This document shows, one piece after another, positions 1-8,200 of a stretch of DNA of 38,192 nucleotides (positions are counted from its first letter, which is position 1; each line of letters begins with the position of its first letter). Source of the stretch: Desulfovibrio sp. (GTDB taxonomy: Bacteria > Desulfobacterota > Desulfovibrionia > Desulfovibrionales > Desulfovibrionaceae). The stretch lies in NCBI GenBank assembly GCA_014804965.1, contig JAAUYU010000019.1:5897-44088 (forward strand), in the 5' to 3' direction. A model generated the notes under the pieces. The model did no database searches and was not told the origin of the DNA. It saw only the letters and a program-made list of their open reading frames with translations. A program made the translations under genes and the position numbers.

Positions 1-319
1 GTATTTTCAATGCTCTTTTGCATCGATTCAGGGACATCACATCGGATGACTATTTCCCGTAAAACTACAGGGGCGGCAAAGAGGCCGAATTGTCCTGCGC
101 TCATGCCGGTACCGTGATTTTCCGTTCCACCTATTAAAATATCATAACCGCGTGAACCACAAATTTTCCCTGCTTTCTCAAGGCAGGTCCCCATGCTGTT
201 CATGTATCCTGAACAGTCTGCAGTACTTCTCCATTCGGGCCGCTGAGTTGTTTGGAAGTCGCGCATCCTGATATAAGAAGAATAGCCCAACCTAAAGAGA
301 CTAAAGGAGGAAAATTCAT
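1..319 (-). pseudogene. lipoprotein gene, frameshifted, 3' end outside the window
   Basis: A leftward gene begins at the ATG 317-319, seven bases after a strong ribosome site (GGAAGGAG). The first frame gives a short lipoprotein signal: a hydrophobic stretch, then the lipobox LLISGC with the lipid-accepting Cys at residue 19. That frame stops after 39 codons, at 200-202. From about position 260 another frame is open to the window edge and reads on convincingly (SGYMNSMGTCLEKAGKIC, then GSRGYDILIGG and REIVIRCD, with several Cys). The two halves look like one small envelope lipoprotein broken by a single frameshift, most likely between the lipobox and the TADCSGYM segment. It may be a true pseudogene or a sequence error. 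The function is unknown. The base composition is more AT-rich than the rest of the window. Confidence 0.6.
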
Positions 320-469
320 TTGCTGGCTCCTTCCCGGCGGTACTGTTCAACAGGCTGCCCACCTTCGCTCCGGTAACGTGGGAAATGACATATGGCAGAA
401 ATCCGGAAGGAAAGCAGGGCTGTGCCGGGATTTCATTGAAAGGGAGAAGTGCCCCCCCTTTTTCAATAT

Positions 470-487
470 GACCAACTATTGTAGGTC
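470..487. promoter_or_regulatory. dyad GACC-N10-GGTC ahead of the XRE regulator
   Basis: The space between the divergent lipoprotein gene and the regulator gene carries a GACC...GGTC dyad centred 23 bases before the regulator's first ATG. A second imperfect inverted repeat, ATTGAAA (435-441) and TTTCAAT (461-467), lies just upstream. Either could be the regulator's own operator, as XRE regulators often repress a divergent neighbour. This is inference from position and symmetry only. Confidence 0.25.
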
Positions 488-501
488 GATTTTGTCAAGC
501 C

Positions 502-789
502 ATGCCGTATAGCGAAGGCATGAGAAAGAGCTATGACGAGGATAATCTTGCAAAGACCTTCATGCCCGGCGTTCTTAGACGGTATCGTGATGCCGCAGGG
601 CTGTCCCAGCAGGAGCTGGCCGACAGTGTGGGCATCGGCAAGAGCTATATTTCGTCGCTGGAGTTGGGCTACCGTGCTCCCAATATAAATTTGCTGGTAA
701 AGATAGCGGACGCCCTTCATATTAGCCCAGGGCAGCTGGTGGATGAGATGGTAGCGGACGCGCAGAAAAGTTCTTCAAATCTTTGCTAA
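502..789 (+). CDS. XRE-family helix-turn-helix transcriptional regulator
   Basis: A 95-residue protein that is almost entirely one Cro/CI-type DNA-binding domain. From about residue 24 to 80 it shows the usual five-helix pattern: LRRYRDAAGLSQQELAD, the recognition-helix turn GIGKSYISSLELGYRAPN, and the closing LLVKIADALHISPGQLVD. No ligand-binding or protease domain follows, so it is a minimal regulator. The ATG at 502 has no good ribosome site; the in-frame ATG at 520 has GAAGG too close to it, so the start is uncertain by six codons. It is divergent from the broken lipoprotein gene and lies in the AT-rich first part of the window, which suggests acquired DNA. Its target is unknown; self-regulation is the likeliest role. 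Confidence 0.85.
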   Translation: MPYSEGMRKSYDEDNLAKTFMPGVLRRYRDAAGLSQQELADSVGIGKSYISSLELGYRAPNINLLVKIADALHISPGQLVDEMVADAQKSSSNLC

Positions 790-837
790 TGCGGCCTACG
801 AGCAGCATATATCCGTTTGGTGCAAACCCCCGTTGTC

Positions 838-853
838 GTTCCGTTGCCGGAAC
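838..853. terminator. hairpin between convergent genes
   Basis: GTTCCG-TTGC-CGGAAC is a perfect six-base stem with a four-base loop, between the ends of the XRE gene and the nuclease gene. No T-run follows on either strand, so termination is only a possibility. Confidence 0.3.
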
Positions 854-880
854 AGTCAAGATGCCCTTGTGTAGTGGTCC

Positions 881-1393
881 CTACTTTTTCCGCTTCGCAC
901 GCTGCATCTTGCGCCAGGTCCACGGAGGCACGGCGCCTTCGTCTGCCCAGAGGCCGCGCCCGGCGGATTTGGCTTCGCGCTGGTGGAGCCGCCAGAGGTC
1001 GCAGACGGGCAGTTTGCAAAAGCGGTCGTCCACCCAGGCGAGGCCCGCGCTGACGAGCGCGTCCTGAATGACCAGCATATCGCTCACCAGGACGATGCCG
1101 CCCACCTCGCGCCTATAGCTCTTGCCCTTCTGCGCCGGGACGATCTCCACCGTCTTGCCGTCCAGCACCTGTTTTGCCAGGTCCCGTGCCGCCTCGCCAT
1201 AGGGCTGGCCGAGCTCGGGGCAGTCGATGCCGTAGATGCGCACCTTTTGCGGCTTTTCCTGCTTCGCGCCCACACGCCGGGCCGTGATGCTGTCCCCATC
1301 GTGGATGGAGAGCACCTCAGCCGGAAAGGCGTGGGCCGTGGCGCCGCAAAAGAGCATCCCAAGCAGGAGAGTGGATATGAGTTGAAATCGCAT
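881..1393 (-). CDS. secreted thermonuclease-like (SNase-fold) nuclease
   Basis: A 170-residue exported protein of the staphylococcal nuclease family, which hydrolyses DNA and RNA with calcium. Residues 1-22 form a Sec signal peptide ending THA. The mature part has the family's landmarks: VLSIHDGDSIT at the start of the barrel, RIYGIDCPE carrying the substrate-binding Arg and the calcium Asp, and the Glu of PYGEAARDLA, the usual general base. The C-terminal helix carries the WxxD-like and GLWADE segments. A longer reading frame extends to 1537, but the extra residues are not protein-like and the signal peptide fixes the start at 1393. The ribosome site is weak (AAGG, 13 bases upstream). It is likely a periplasmic or extracellular nuclease. 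It has its own transcript after the terminator at 1465-1494. Confidence 0.85.
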   Translation of the reverse strand: MRFQLISTLLLGMLFCGATAHAFPAEVLSIHDGDSITARRVGAKQEKPQKVRIYGIDCPELGQPYGEAARDLAKQVLDGKTVEIVPAQKGKSYRREVGGIVLVSDMLVIQDALVSAGLAWVDDRFCKLPVCDLWRLHQREAKSAGRGLWADEGAVPPWTWRKMQRAKRKK

Positions 1394-1464
1394 AGGTTTT
1401 TCTATACCTTGCGATGACGCTTTACAAGGGAGGCACTGCAGCCTCTCCGCGTATGTCCCAAGGG

Positions 1465-1494
1465 AAAAACTCCCGCCAAGACGGGGGAGTTTTT
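1465..1494 (-). terminator. intrinsic terminator after the pyruvate oxidase gene
   Basis: AAAAACTCCC (1465-1474) pairs with GGGAGTTTTT (1485-1494), with further G-C pairing inside. The A and T tracts flank the stem on both sides, so it can act on both strands. It lies 62 bases past the stop of the gene at 1556-3253. Confidence 0.85.
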
Positions 1495-1555
1495 CCTGTT
1501 CAAGCGCCCTGCGGCGGCGTTCTCTGCCGTGATTCACCCCGTCTGTGCGCGATCC

Positions 1556-3253
1556 TCAAATGCCGGGAGGCAGGAAGTTCTCCGTATGGCTGCCGGGCTT
1601 CGCCCCCGCCATCATTTTGCGGCTGAATGTGAAAGAGGCCGCATGGGGGTCGGTGAGCACGGACAGCAGCGCCGGGCCGTCGGCAGCCAGCCACGCCTCC
1701 ATGGCCTTTTCCAGTTCGGCGGGTTCCTTCACCGTTGCTGCATGGAAGCCCATCGCACGGGCCATGTCGCCGAAATCCGGGTTTACCAGCGAGGTCTCGC
1801 TGGGCGCAAAGCCCGCCATCTCCATTTCCCACTTGACGAAACCGAGGGTACGATTGTCGCTCACAAGGATTTTGACCGGGAGCCGGTACTGGATGATGGT
1901 CAAAAGATCCCCCATGAGCATGGCAAGGCCGCCATCGCCGGAGAGCGCGATAACCTGACGTCCGGGGCAGCTCACCGCTGCCCCGATGGCCTGCGGCATG
2001 GCGTTGGCCATGGAGCCGTGCATGAAGGAGCCAATCATGGCGCGGCCCTTGCCCGGCGTGAGATAGTGGCTGCTCCAGAGATTGTTCATGCCCGTATCGA
2101 CGGTGAAGATGCAATCGTCGGCGGCGAGGCGGTCCAGGGTGGCATACACATATTCCGGGCGCACGGCCCCGGGCGTTCCGGGCTTGGCCACCGGCTTCGC
2201 CAGTTCCTTGCGGATGGTGGCGTAGTTGGCGAGCGCCGTGTTAAGGAAGGCGGTATCCTTCTTTTGCGTGAGCCTGGGCTTAAGTGCGGTGAGGAAGAGG
2301 CGCGCATCCGCCCGAATGCCCAGATCGACCCGCGCGACCTTCCCGAGCCGGCTCGCCCGCACATCCACCTGGATGATTTTTTTGTCCGTGGGGAAGAAGC
2401 CGGGATAGGGGAAGTTGGTCCCCAGCATGAGGATGGCGTCGGCCTCCTGCAAGGCTTCGATGGCTGACCAGGCGCCGAGGTACGCGAGGTGACCCACATG
2501 GTTGGGGCAGTTGGCCGTAAGCGCGAGCAGGCTTTTGTAGGTGGTGGCTACGGGCGCCTGCAACAGGGCGGACGCCTCGGCCACAAGATCGGCAGCCCCG
2601 GCGGCGCCCATGCCCGCGTAAATGACGACCTTTCGCGCCGCATTCAGAATGCCGGCGGCCTCGTCGACTTCCTCGGGCGAGGCTTCCGGCGCTCGCTGCG
2701 TGGGCAGCGCCAGAAGCGTGGCCAAATCTGTTTCCGCGGGCTTTCCCGTCACGTCCTGAGGCAGGCCCACGACCCCCACTCCCGACCGGGAGATGGCGTG
2801 CTGGATGGCATTCTGGAACATGTGCGGCACTTGGGCCGGGTTGACCGCCATCTGGTTGTAAAAATTGCAGTTGGAGAACAGGAGGATGGGATTTGTCTCC
2901 TGAAAATAGCCCGTACCGAACAGGGAGGACGGACAGGTGGAGGCGATGGCGAGCACCGGTGCGTTGCTGCGCTGGGCATCGTAGAGGCCGTTGATGAGGT
3001 GCACATGGCCGGGGCCGCTGCTGCCCGCGCAGCAGGCCAGCCTGCCGGTGAGCTGAGCCTCGGCGCTGGCGGCGAAAGCTCCGGCCTCCTCATGGCGCAT
3101 GTGGATGAAGCGGATGCGTCCATCGCGGACAATGGCGTCCGTCAGCGCATTGAGGCTGTCGCCCGTGATGGCATAGATGTTCTTGATGCCGGCGTTTGCC
3201 AGCATGTCCACGACCTGGTCGGCCACAAGGGGCTTGGCTTGGGCTGGGCTCAT
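1556..3253 (-). CDS. poxB: thiamine-diphosphate enzyme, pyruvate oxidase / pyruvate:quinone dehydrogenase type
   Basis: A 565-residue ThDP enzyme with the three-domain layout of pyruvate oxidases. The N-terminal domain has ITGDSLNALTDAI and the catalytic Glu in MRHEEAGAFAASAEAQLTG (about residue 54). A central FAD-binding type domain follows. The C-terminal ThDP-binding motif starts GDGG near residue 439 and ends in N about 30 residues on (LVSDN). Length and domain order match E. coli PoxB (572 residues), which decarboxylates pyruvate to acetate and CO2 and passes electrons to quinone. A phosphate-dependent, acetyl-phosphate-forming oxidase cannot be excluded, and no clear C-terminal membrane helix is visible. 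The start is the ATG at 3253; the same frame runs on upstream to 4294, antisense to another gene, which is spurious. The gene stands alone, ended by the terminator at 1465. Confidence 0.85.
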   Translation of the reverse strand: MSPAQAKPLVADQVVDMLANAGIKNIYAITGDSLNALTDAIVRDGRIRFIHMRHEEAGAFAASAEAQLTGRLACCAGSSGPGHVHLINGLYDAQRSNAPVLAIASTCPSSLFGTGYFQETNPILLFSNCNFYNQMAVNPAQVPHMFQNAIQHAISRSGVGVVGLPQDVTGKPAETDLATLLALPTQRAPEASPEEVDEAAGILNAARKVVIYAGMGAAGAADLVAEASALLQAPVATTYKSLLALTANCPNHVGHLAYLGAWSAIEALQEADAILMLGTNFPYPGFFPTDKKIIQVDVRASRLGKVARVDLGIRADARLFLTALKPRLTQKKDTAFLNTALANYATIRKELAKPVAKPGTPGAVRPEYVYATLDRLAADDCIFTVDTGMNNLWSSHYLTPGKGRAMIGSFMHGSMANAMPQAIGAAVSCPGRQVIALSGDGGLAMLMGDLLTIIQYRLPVKILVSDNRTLGFVKWEMEMAGFAPSETSLVNPDFGDMARAMGFHAATVKEPAELEKAMEAWLAADGPALLSVLTDPHAASFTFSRKMMAGAKPGSHTENFLPPGI

Positions 3254-3514
3254 GGGGAACTCGCAGGGATGAAGGTTTGCCGGTCCTCGGTGACCGGGAC
3301 GGCGGCGCCGGAGGGCGGAAAAGACCGCCAGCGCATGGTAGCGTTTTTTCCCAGCCCCGGACAGCCCTTTTTTGGCTGATGGGCGCGGGCAGCGTGCCCC
3401 CACTGGCGCATCGGGGCGATGCGCGCTATGCTGTAGCCCGACGCCGCGACCTGTTGGGACGACAGGGTGGCGGGACACGGAATCACGAATATTTCCGAAC
3501 AGCGGAGAGCGGAC

Positions 3515-4072
3515 ATGAAAAAAGGCTTCCATGTGTGGTGTTGGGCTCTGGCCCTCGTGATGGCGCTGTGCCTCTGTGACACGCCGCAGGCAAAGATTCG
3601 CGCGCCGCGCCATCTCCACGGCCAGCAGGAGCAGGGCCAGCAGAATACGGGCGCGCAACAGCAGCAGCCCAAGGAAATCAAGACCGTCTATTTCAATCTC
3701 AGTCTTGAAAAGGGCTGGCGGCTGCTCAAGCCTGTGCAGACGCAGAACGGCGCGGTGAGCGTGCTTCTGGGCGCGCCGGGCAACAAGGGGGCCATCGCCA
3801 TCAACGTGATGAAGGCCAACCTGAGCGCCGAGGAACTTGCCAAGAACATGCGTACCAACATGGAGAAGGACAAGGTGAGCCTTGAGCCCCTGGAGGAGAA
3901 GGACGGCATCCAGGAATTCGGCTTCACGCGCGGCAAGGCCACGGGGCGCGCCTGGATCGGGGCCAATGGCAAGGAGGCCGCGGCCGTCACCATTTTCGGC
4001 GACCAGGAGGCGGGCAAGGAAGTGATGAAGAAGCTCCAGCCCAAGGACCCCAAGATCTTCCCCAAGTTCTAG
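3515..4072 (+). CDS. exported protein of unknown function
   Basis: A 185-residue protein with a clear Sec signal peptide (charged MKKG, a hydrophobic core to about residue 22, cleavage near TPQA). A short Gln-rich linker follows, then one compact domain with SLEKGWRLLKPVQTQNGAVSVLL, SAEELAKNMRTNM and GRAWIGANGKEAAAVTIFG. No catalytic motif was recognised. The mature protein is Lys- and Glu-rich and lacks Cys, typical of a small soluble periplasmic protein. The start follows a GGAG ribosome site. It is divergent from the pyruvate oxidase gene with about 260 bases between them, and ends at a strong terminator, so it is a single-gene unit. I do not recognise the family. Confidence 0.8.
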   Translation: MKKGFHVWCWALALVMALCLCDTPQAKIRAPRHLHGQQEQGQQNTGAQQQQPKEIKTVYFNLSLEKGWRLLKPVQTQNGAVSVLLGAPGNKGAIAINVMKANLSAEELAKNMRTNMEKDKVSLEPLEEKDGIQEFGFTRGKATGRAWIGANGKEAAAVTIFGDQEAGKEVMKKLQPKDPKIFPKF

Positions 4073-4131
4073 GGCGCTCCTGCTCGCCGGACATTTTTCC
4101 GCTCTCCTCCTCCGGGGGCTTGCGGATGCAG

Positions 4132-4156
4132 AAAGCCCCGGTCCTGCCGGGGCTTT
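4132..4156 (+). terminator. intrinsic terminator
   Basis: AAAGCCCCGG (4132-4141) pairs perfectly with CCGGGGCTTT (4147-4156) around a five-base loop, 60 bases after the exported-protein gene. The stretch from here to the next terminator at 4316 holds nothing recognisable. Confidence 0.9.
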
Positions 4157-4315
4157 TCTCGTGAAAGGCAGATGCGCATCGATGCGGAGCCAACGCGCCG
4201 CATCCTGAACTGGGCCGAGGTGTGGCCGACAAGCGGGCGCCCCTGAAGGCCCGCGCGACTGCTGGGCGCCATTTCTGCACCTCCCCAGCCGCACTCCCCT
4301 TCAGGGCGACAGCAA

Positions 4316-4348
4316 CAGAAAACCCCCGGCATGACCGGGGGTTTTCTG
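4316..4348 (-). terminator. intrinsic terminator after the dsrC pair
   Basis: CAGAAAACCCCCGG (4316-4329) pairs perfectly with CCGGGGGTTTTCTG (4335-4348) around a five-base loop, 28 bases past the stop of the downstream dsrC copy. Confidence 0.9.
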
Positions 4349-4376
4349 CATTCAGTGGGAAAAACAGCGGTGCGGA

Positions 4377-4694
4377 CTACACACAGCCGGTGGGCTTGGG
4401 CAGGCCGGCCATCTTGCAGGCGCCCTTGCCGGGGCCGGAGGGGAAGAGCTCGTAGATTTCCTTGAGCTTGTAGCCCGTGTTCTTGGAAAGGATGCGCACC
4501 ATGGGCGCAATGCCGTTCTTGCGGTAGTAGTCCTGGAGGAAGTCGAGCAGCTTCTGGTGGTCAGGCGTGATTTCCGGAATGCCCTCGGATTCTTTCACAT
4601 ACTCGAGCCATTCCGGGCACCAGTCATCGAAGTGCAGCAGGAAGCCGTCTTCATCCACTTCAAACGTCTTGCCCTTGAAGGTGATCTCAGCCAT
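4377..4694 (-). CDS. dsrC: DsrC, sulfur-carrier partner of dissimilatory sulfite reductase (downstream copy)
   Basis: A 105-residue DsrC/TusE-fold protein. DsrC carries the sulfur taken from sulfite by DsrAB as a trisulfide between two C-terminal cysteines, which the membrane complex DsrMKJOP then reduces. Both are present: Cys93 in GACKMAGLPKPTGCV and the penultimate Cys104, ten residues apart, as in true DsrC rather than one-Cys TusE relatives. The signature DFLQDYYRKNGIAPMVRILSK is intact. The ribosome site AAGGAGG is ideal. It lies 33 bases downstream of a nearly identical copy, from which it differs at residues 10, 21, 40, 41, 49 and 80 (here T, H, P, E, L, I), all outside the C-terminal arm. 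The two genes probably share one transcript ending at 4316. Confidence 0.97.
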   Translation of the reverse strand: MAEITFKGKTFEVDEDGFLLHFDDWCPEWLEYVKESEGIPEITPDHQKLLDFLQDYYRKNGIAPMVRILSKNTGYKLKEIYELFPSGPGKGACKMAGLPKPTGCV

Positions 4695-4727
4695 GCGCGT
4701 GTCCTCCTTTTTAGGAAAAAGCGTTGA

Positions 4728-5045
4728 CTACACGCAGCCGGTGGGCTTGGGCAGGCCAGCCATCTTGCAGGCGCCCTTGCCGGGGCCGGAGGGGAAGAGT
4801 TCGTACACTTCCTTCAGCTTGTAGCCGGTATTCTTGGAAAGGATGCGCACCATGGGCGCGATCCCGTTCTTGCGGTAGTAGTCCTGGAGGAAATCGAGGA
4901 TCTTCTGGTGATCGGGGGTAATATCGCTGATGCCCTCGGATTCCTTCACATATTCCAGCCATTCCGGGCACCAGTCATCGAAGCGGAGCAGAAAGCCGTC
5001 TTCGTCAACTTCGAAGCTTTTCCCTTTAAAGGTGATCTCAGCCAT
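4728..5045 (-). CDS. dsrC: DsrC, sulfur-carrier partner of dissimilatory sulfite reductase (upstream copy)
   Basis: The first gene of a tandem dsrC pair, also 105 residues, with Cys93 and Cys104 and an identical C-terminal arm. It has S, R, S, D, I and V at the six positions where the copies differ. The DNA shows many silent differences besides, so the duplication is not fresh and both copies have been kept under protein-level selection. The ribosome site AAGGAGGACACG is almost the same in both copies, so the duplicated unit included the translation signal. dsrAB is not in the window, as expected, since dsrC usually lies apart from dsrAB in Desulfovibrio. A symmetric site at 5094-5107 lies 49 bases upstream of the ATG. 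Confidence 0.97.
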   Translation of the reverse strand: MAEITFKGKSFEVDEDGFLLRFDDWCPEWLEYVKESEGISDITPDHQKILDFLQDYYRKNGIAPMVRILSKNTGYKLKEVYELFPSGPGKGACKMAGLPKPTGCV

Positions 5046-5093
5046 GCGTGTCCTCCTTGGACAGATAGTCTCACTCGACGGGACGGGATTGCC

Positions 5094-5107
5094 CTGACGT
5101 CGGTCAG
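5094..5107. promoter_or_regulatory. dyad CTGAC-N4-GTCAG upstream of dsrC
   Basis: CTGACGTCGGTCAG is a perfect five-base dyad with a four-base spacer, placed where a regulator could act on the dsrC promoter. The TGAC...GTCA core is of the kind bound by Crp/Fnr-type dimers. The assignment is inference; no clear -35/-10 pair was found. Confidence 0.35.
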
Positions 5108-5182
5108 CCGGAACCCATATCCGGCCGAGTTCCCCACTTGGTCAGGCGGCGTTCTGCCGCAGGTACACAAGCGTTATGGCAT

Positions 5183-5215
5183 AAAAAATCCCGGCTTGCA
5201 AGCAGGCCCCGGATT
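5183..5215 (-). terminator. possible terminator after the activase gene
   Basis: Read leftward, AATCC and GGATT close an imperfect hairpin that also contains GCTTGCAAGC, followed by six T. It lies 50 bases past the stop at 5265. The stem has mismatches, so confidence is modest. Confidence 0.4.
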
Positions 5216-5264
5216 GAAGTGGAGTCCTTGCTGCGGGCGGCCCGTGGCGCGGCTCCGCGCGGGT

Positions 5265-8200
5265 TTACGCCCCCCCGGCGCTTTGCGCGCCCCCCGATGC
5301 CTCGTGGAGGCCCGCGCGCATCATGAGCTTGATGCGGTTGATCTGGTTGACCTCGCTCGCGCCCGGGTCATAGTCGAGCGCGGTGATGGTGGCCTTGGGG
5401 TAGCGGCGCTTGAGCTCGCGGATGAGGCCCTTGCCCACGATGTGGTTGGGCAGGCACCCGAAGGGCTGCATACAGAGGATGCCGCTGACGCCGCTTTCGA
5501 GCATCCGCACCATTTCCGCGCCGAGCAGCCAGCCCTCGCCCGTCTGGTGCCCGAGGGAAATGAGGTTGCGCGTGCGGCGCCTGAGATCGTGGAAGCGCGC
5601 GGGCGCGCTGAAGCGGCGGCTGCGCCTGAAACCGTAGCGCATGAAGAGCCGCGTAAATTCCAGAAAGGCGATGCCGGCCATGGCCACGCGCGCATCCCGG
5701 CGGGGACCCGCTAGGTGCCGGTAATTGAACACATGGTCATAGAAATTGTAGAGCAAAAAGTCGATGAGGTCCGTGACCACGGCCTCGCCACCCTCCTCCT
5801 CGATGATGCGCGCGGCGTTGTTGTTGGCGTCCGGGTGGTACTTGAGGAGGATCTCGCCCACCAGACCCACGCGCGGGCGGCGTTCTTCCGTGGTGATGGG
5901 CAGGCGGTCGAATTCCCGAATCATGGCGAGCATGTTGCGCTGGAAGCGGAGCACCCCGCCCGAGGCGATATTGCCCCTGGCCTTTGCCGCCCACTCGCAG
6001 GCCAGCGCCTCCACCATGCCCGGCTCGCGCTCGTAGGGGCGCAGGCGGTGTACCATGCGCATGAGCGCATCGCCGTAGTGGCCGGTCATGATCAGGCGCT
6101 TGAAGATGCGCCGCGTCAGCGGGATGCCCGGCGAGCTGATGCTGGTGGAGAAGGAGGCGATGGGGATGTGCGAAAGCCCCGCGTCGTGCAGGGCCTTGCG
6201 CAAAAAGCCCACATAGTTGGTGGCGCGGCAGCCGCCGCCCGTCTGCGAGATGACGAGGGCGATTTTATTGGTGTCGTACTGGCCGCCGAGCACGGCCTCG
6301 AGCAGTTGGCCGATGACCACGATGGCCGGATAGCAGGCGTCGTTGTTCACATGGCGCAGCCCGAGCTCGATGGCCTTGCGGCTCACCGTGGGGAGCAGCA
6401 CGGCGTCATAGCCCTCGGCGCCGAAAATCTCAGGTACGAACTGGAAGTGCATGGGCGACATCTGCGGCACGAGCAGGGTGTGCGTGTGCCGCATGTCGTG
6501 GGTGAAGGCCGGGGCGTCGTCGTGCGCCGAGGCGGCGGGGCCGGCTTTGCGGCAGGTGGGGCGGCTCGCTCCTGCGTCGGAGATTTTCCGAACCGTGGCC
6601 GCGGCCTCGCGCCGTTCCTTCTGGTCGCGCATGGCCGCCAGAAGCGAGCGGATGCGGATGCGCGCGGGCCCGAGATTCGCCCCCTCGTCCACCTTGATCT
6701 GGGCATAGAGGCGCCCGCCGCGGCGGACGATCTCCTCCAGCTGGTCCGCGGTCACGGCGTCGAGGCCGCAGCCGAAGGAGAGCAGCTGCAACACGGCGAG
6801 ATTGTCCGCTGCCGTGGCCAGCGCGCCCGCGCGGTAGAGCCTCGAGTGGTAGGCCCACTGGTCCACCACGCGCAGGGGGCCCGGGTCCGGCATAAGGTGG
6901 GCCACGGAATCCTCGGTGAGCACGGCGAGCCCGCAGGAGGTGACGAGCTCGGCCACGCCGTGATGCACCTCCGGGTCCGTGTGGTAGGGATGCCCGGCGA
7001 GGATGAGGCCCATTTCGCCGCTTTGCGCCAGCTCCTTGAGGGCGGCCTCGCCCGCGGCGCGGATGTCGCGGCGGTAGGCGTCCATCTCGTCAAAGGCGGC
7101 CGTGACGGCGGCCTCCATTTCGTCCGCAGGGATGTCGGCAAAGAAGGGGATCTCGCGCAGCCGGCGGCCGAGCAGTTCCCGCTCCAGCGGCAGGAAGGAA
7201 TGGATGAGGGTGACGCCCTTCTCCTCCAATATGCCCATGTTCCGCGCCAGAAGCTCGGGATAGCCGATGACCACCGGGCAGTTGTAGCCCGCGCCGCCGA
7301 AGCCCGCGCCCTTCTGCTCGCGCTGGACGCAGGGGAAGAAGATGGTCCTGACGCCCTTGTCCACGAGGTCGCGCACGTGCCCGTGCGAGAGCTTGGCCGG
7401 GTAGCACACGGTCTGCGAAGGGATGGTGTCATGCCCGCGGTAGAAAATCTCCTTGGAGGACGGCGCGGAAAGCTCCACGCGGAAGCCGAGGCGCGTGAGC
7501 AGCGTGAACCAGAGCGGATAATTCTCAAAAATGTTCAGGGCCCGCGGGATGCCGATGCTGCCGCGGGGGGCCTTGTCCGCGGCCAGCGGCACATAGGGCT
7601 CGAAAACACGCTGCTGCTTGTAGGCGTAGAGATTGGGTCGGCGCTGGGGCTCGTGCTCGGCCCCGCGCTCGCAGCGGTTGCCGGAGATGAAGCGGCGGCC
7701 GTCGCCGAAGCTCGTCACCGTGAGCAGGCAGGCGTTGGCGCAGCGCCGGCAGCGTGTGGTCGCCGTGCGCGCGCTGAAGGCGGCCACCGCCTCGGGACCG
7801 ATAAGGGCCGTGGCCGCGCCGACCGCCGGGCCGCGTTTTTTGGCGATGAGCGCCGCGCCGAACGCGCCCATGATGCCCGCGATGCCGGGCCTGGTCACGC
7901 GCACGCCCAGCTCCAGCTCCAGCGCGCGCAGAAGCGCGTCGTTGCGGAAGGCCCCGCCCTGGGCCACCACGCAGTCGCCCAGCTCCGCCGTGTGGCTGAT
8001 CTTCATCACCTTGAAGATGGCGTTGCGCACCACGGCCCAAGAAAGCCCGGCCGCGATGTCGCCCACGGCCACGCCTTCCTTCTGGGCCTGCTTGACCTTG
8101 GAATTCATGAACACGGTGCACCGCGTGCCGAGGTCCACCGGGGAGCGCGCGTTGAGCGCCGCGGCCACGAAGTCAGGGAGCGGCATGGCGAGGGATTCGG

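Noticed and set aside
252-512. Open frame of 86 codons on the plus strand
   Set aside because: It overlaps the start of the lipoprotein gene in antisense and its product has no features.
3254-4294. Upstream extension of the pyruvate oxidase frame to a 912-residue protein
   Set aside because: The added 347 residues are antisense to the exported-protein gene and its terminator, are low-complexity, and precede the family's normal start.
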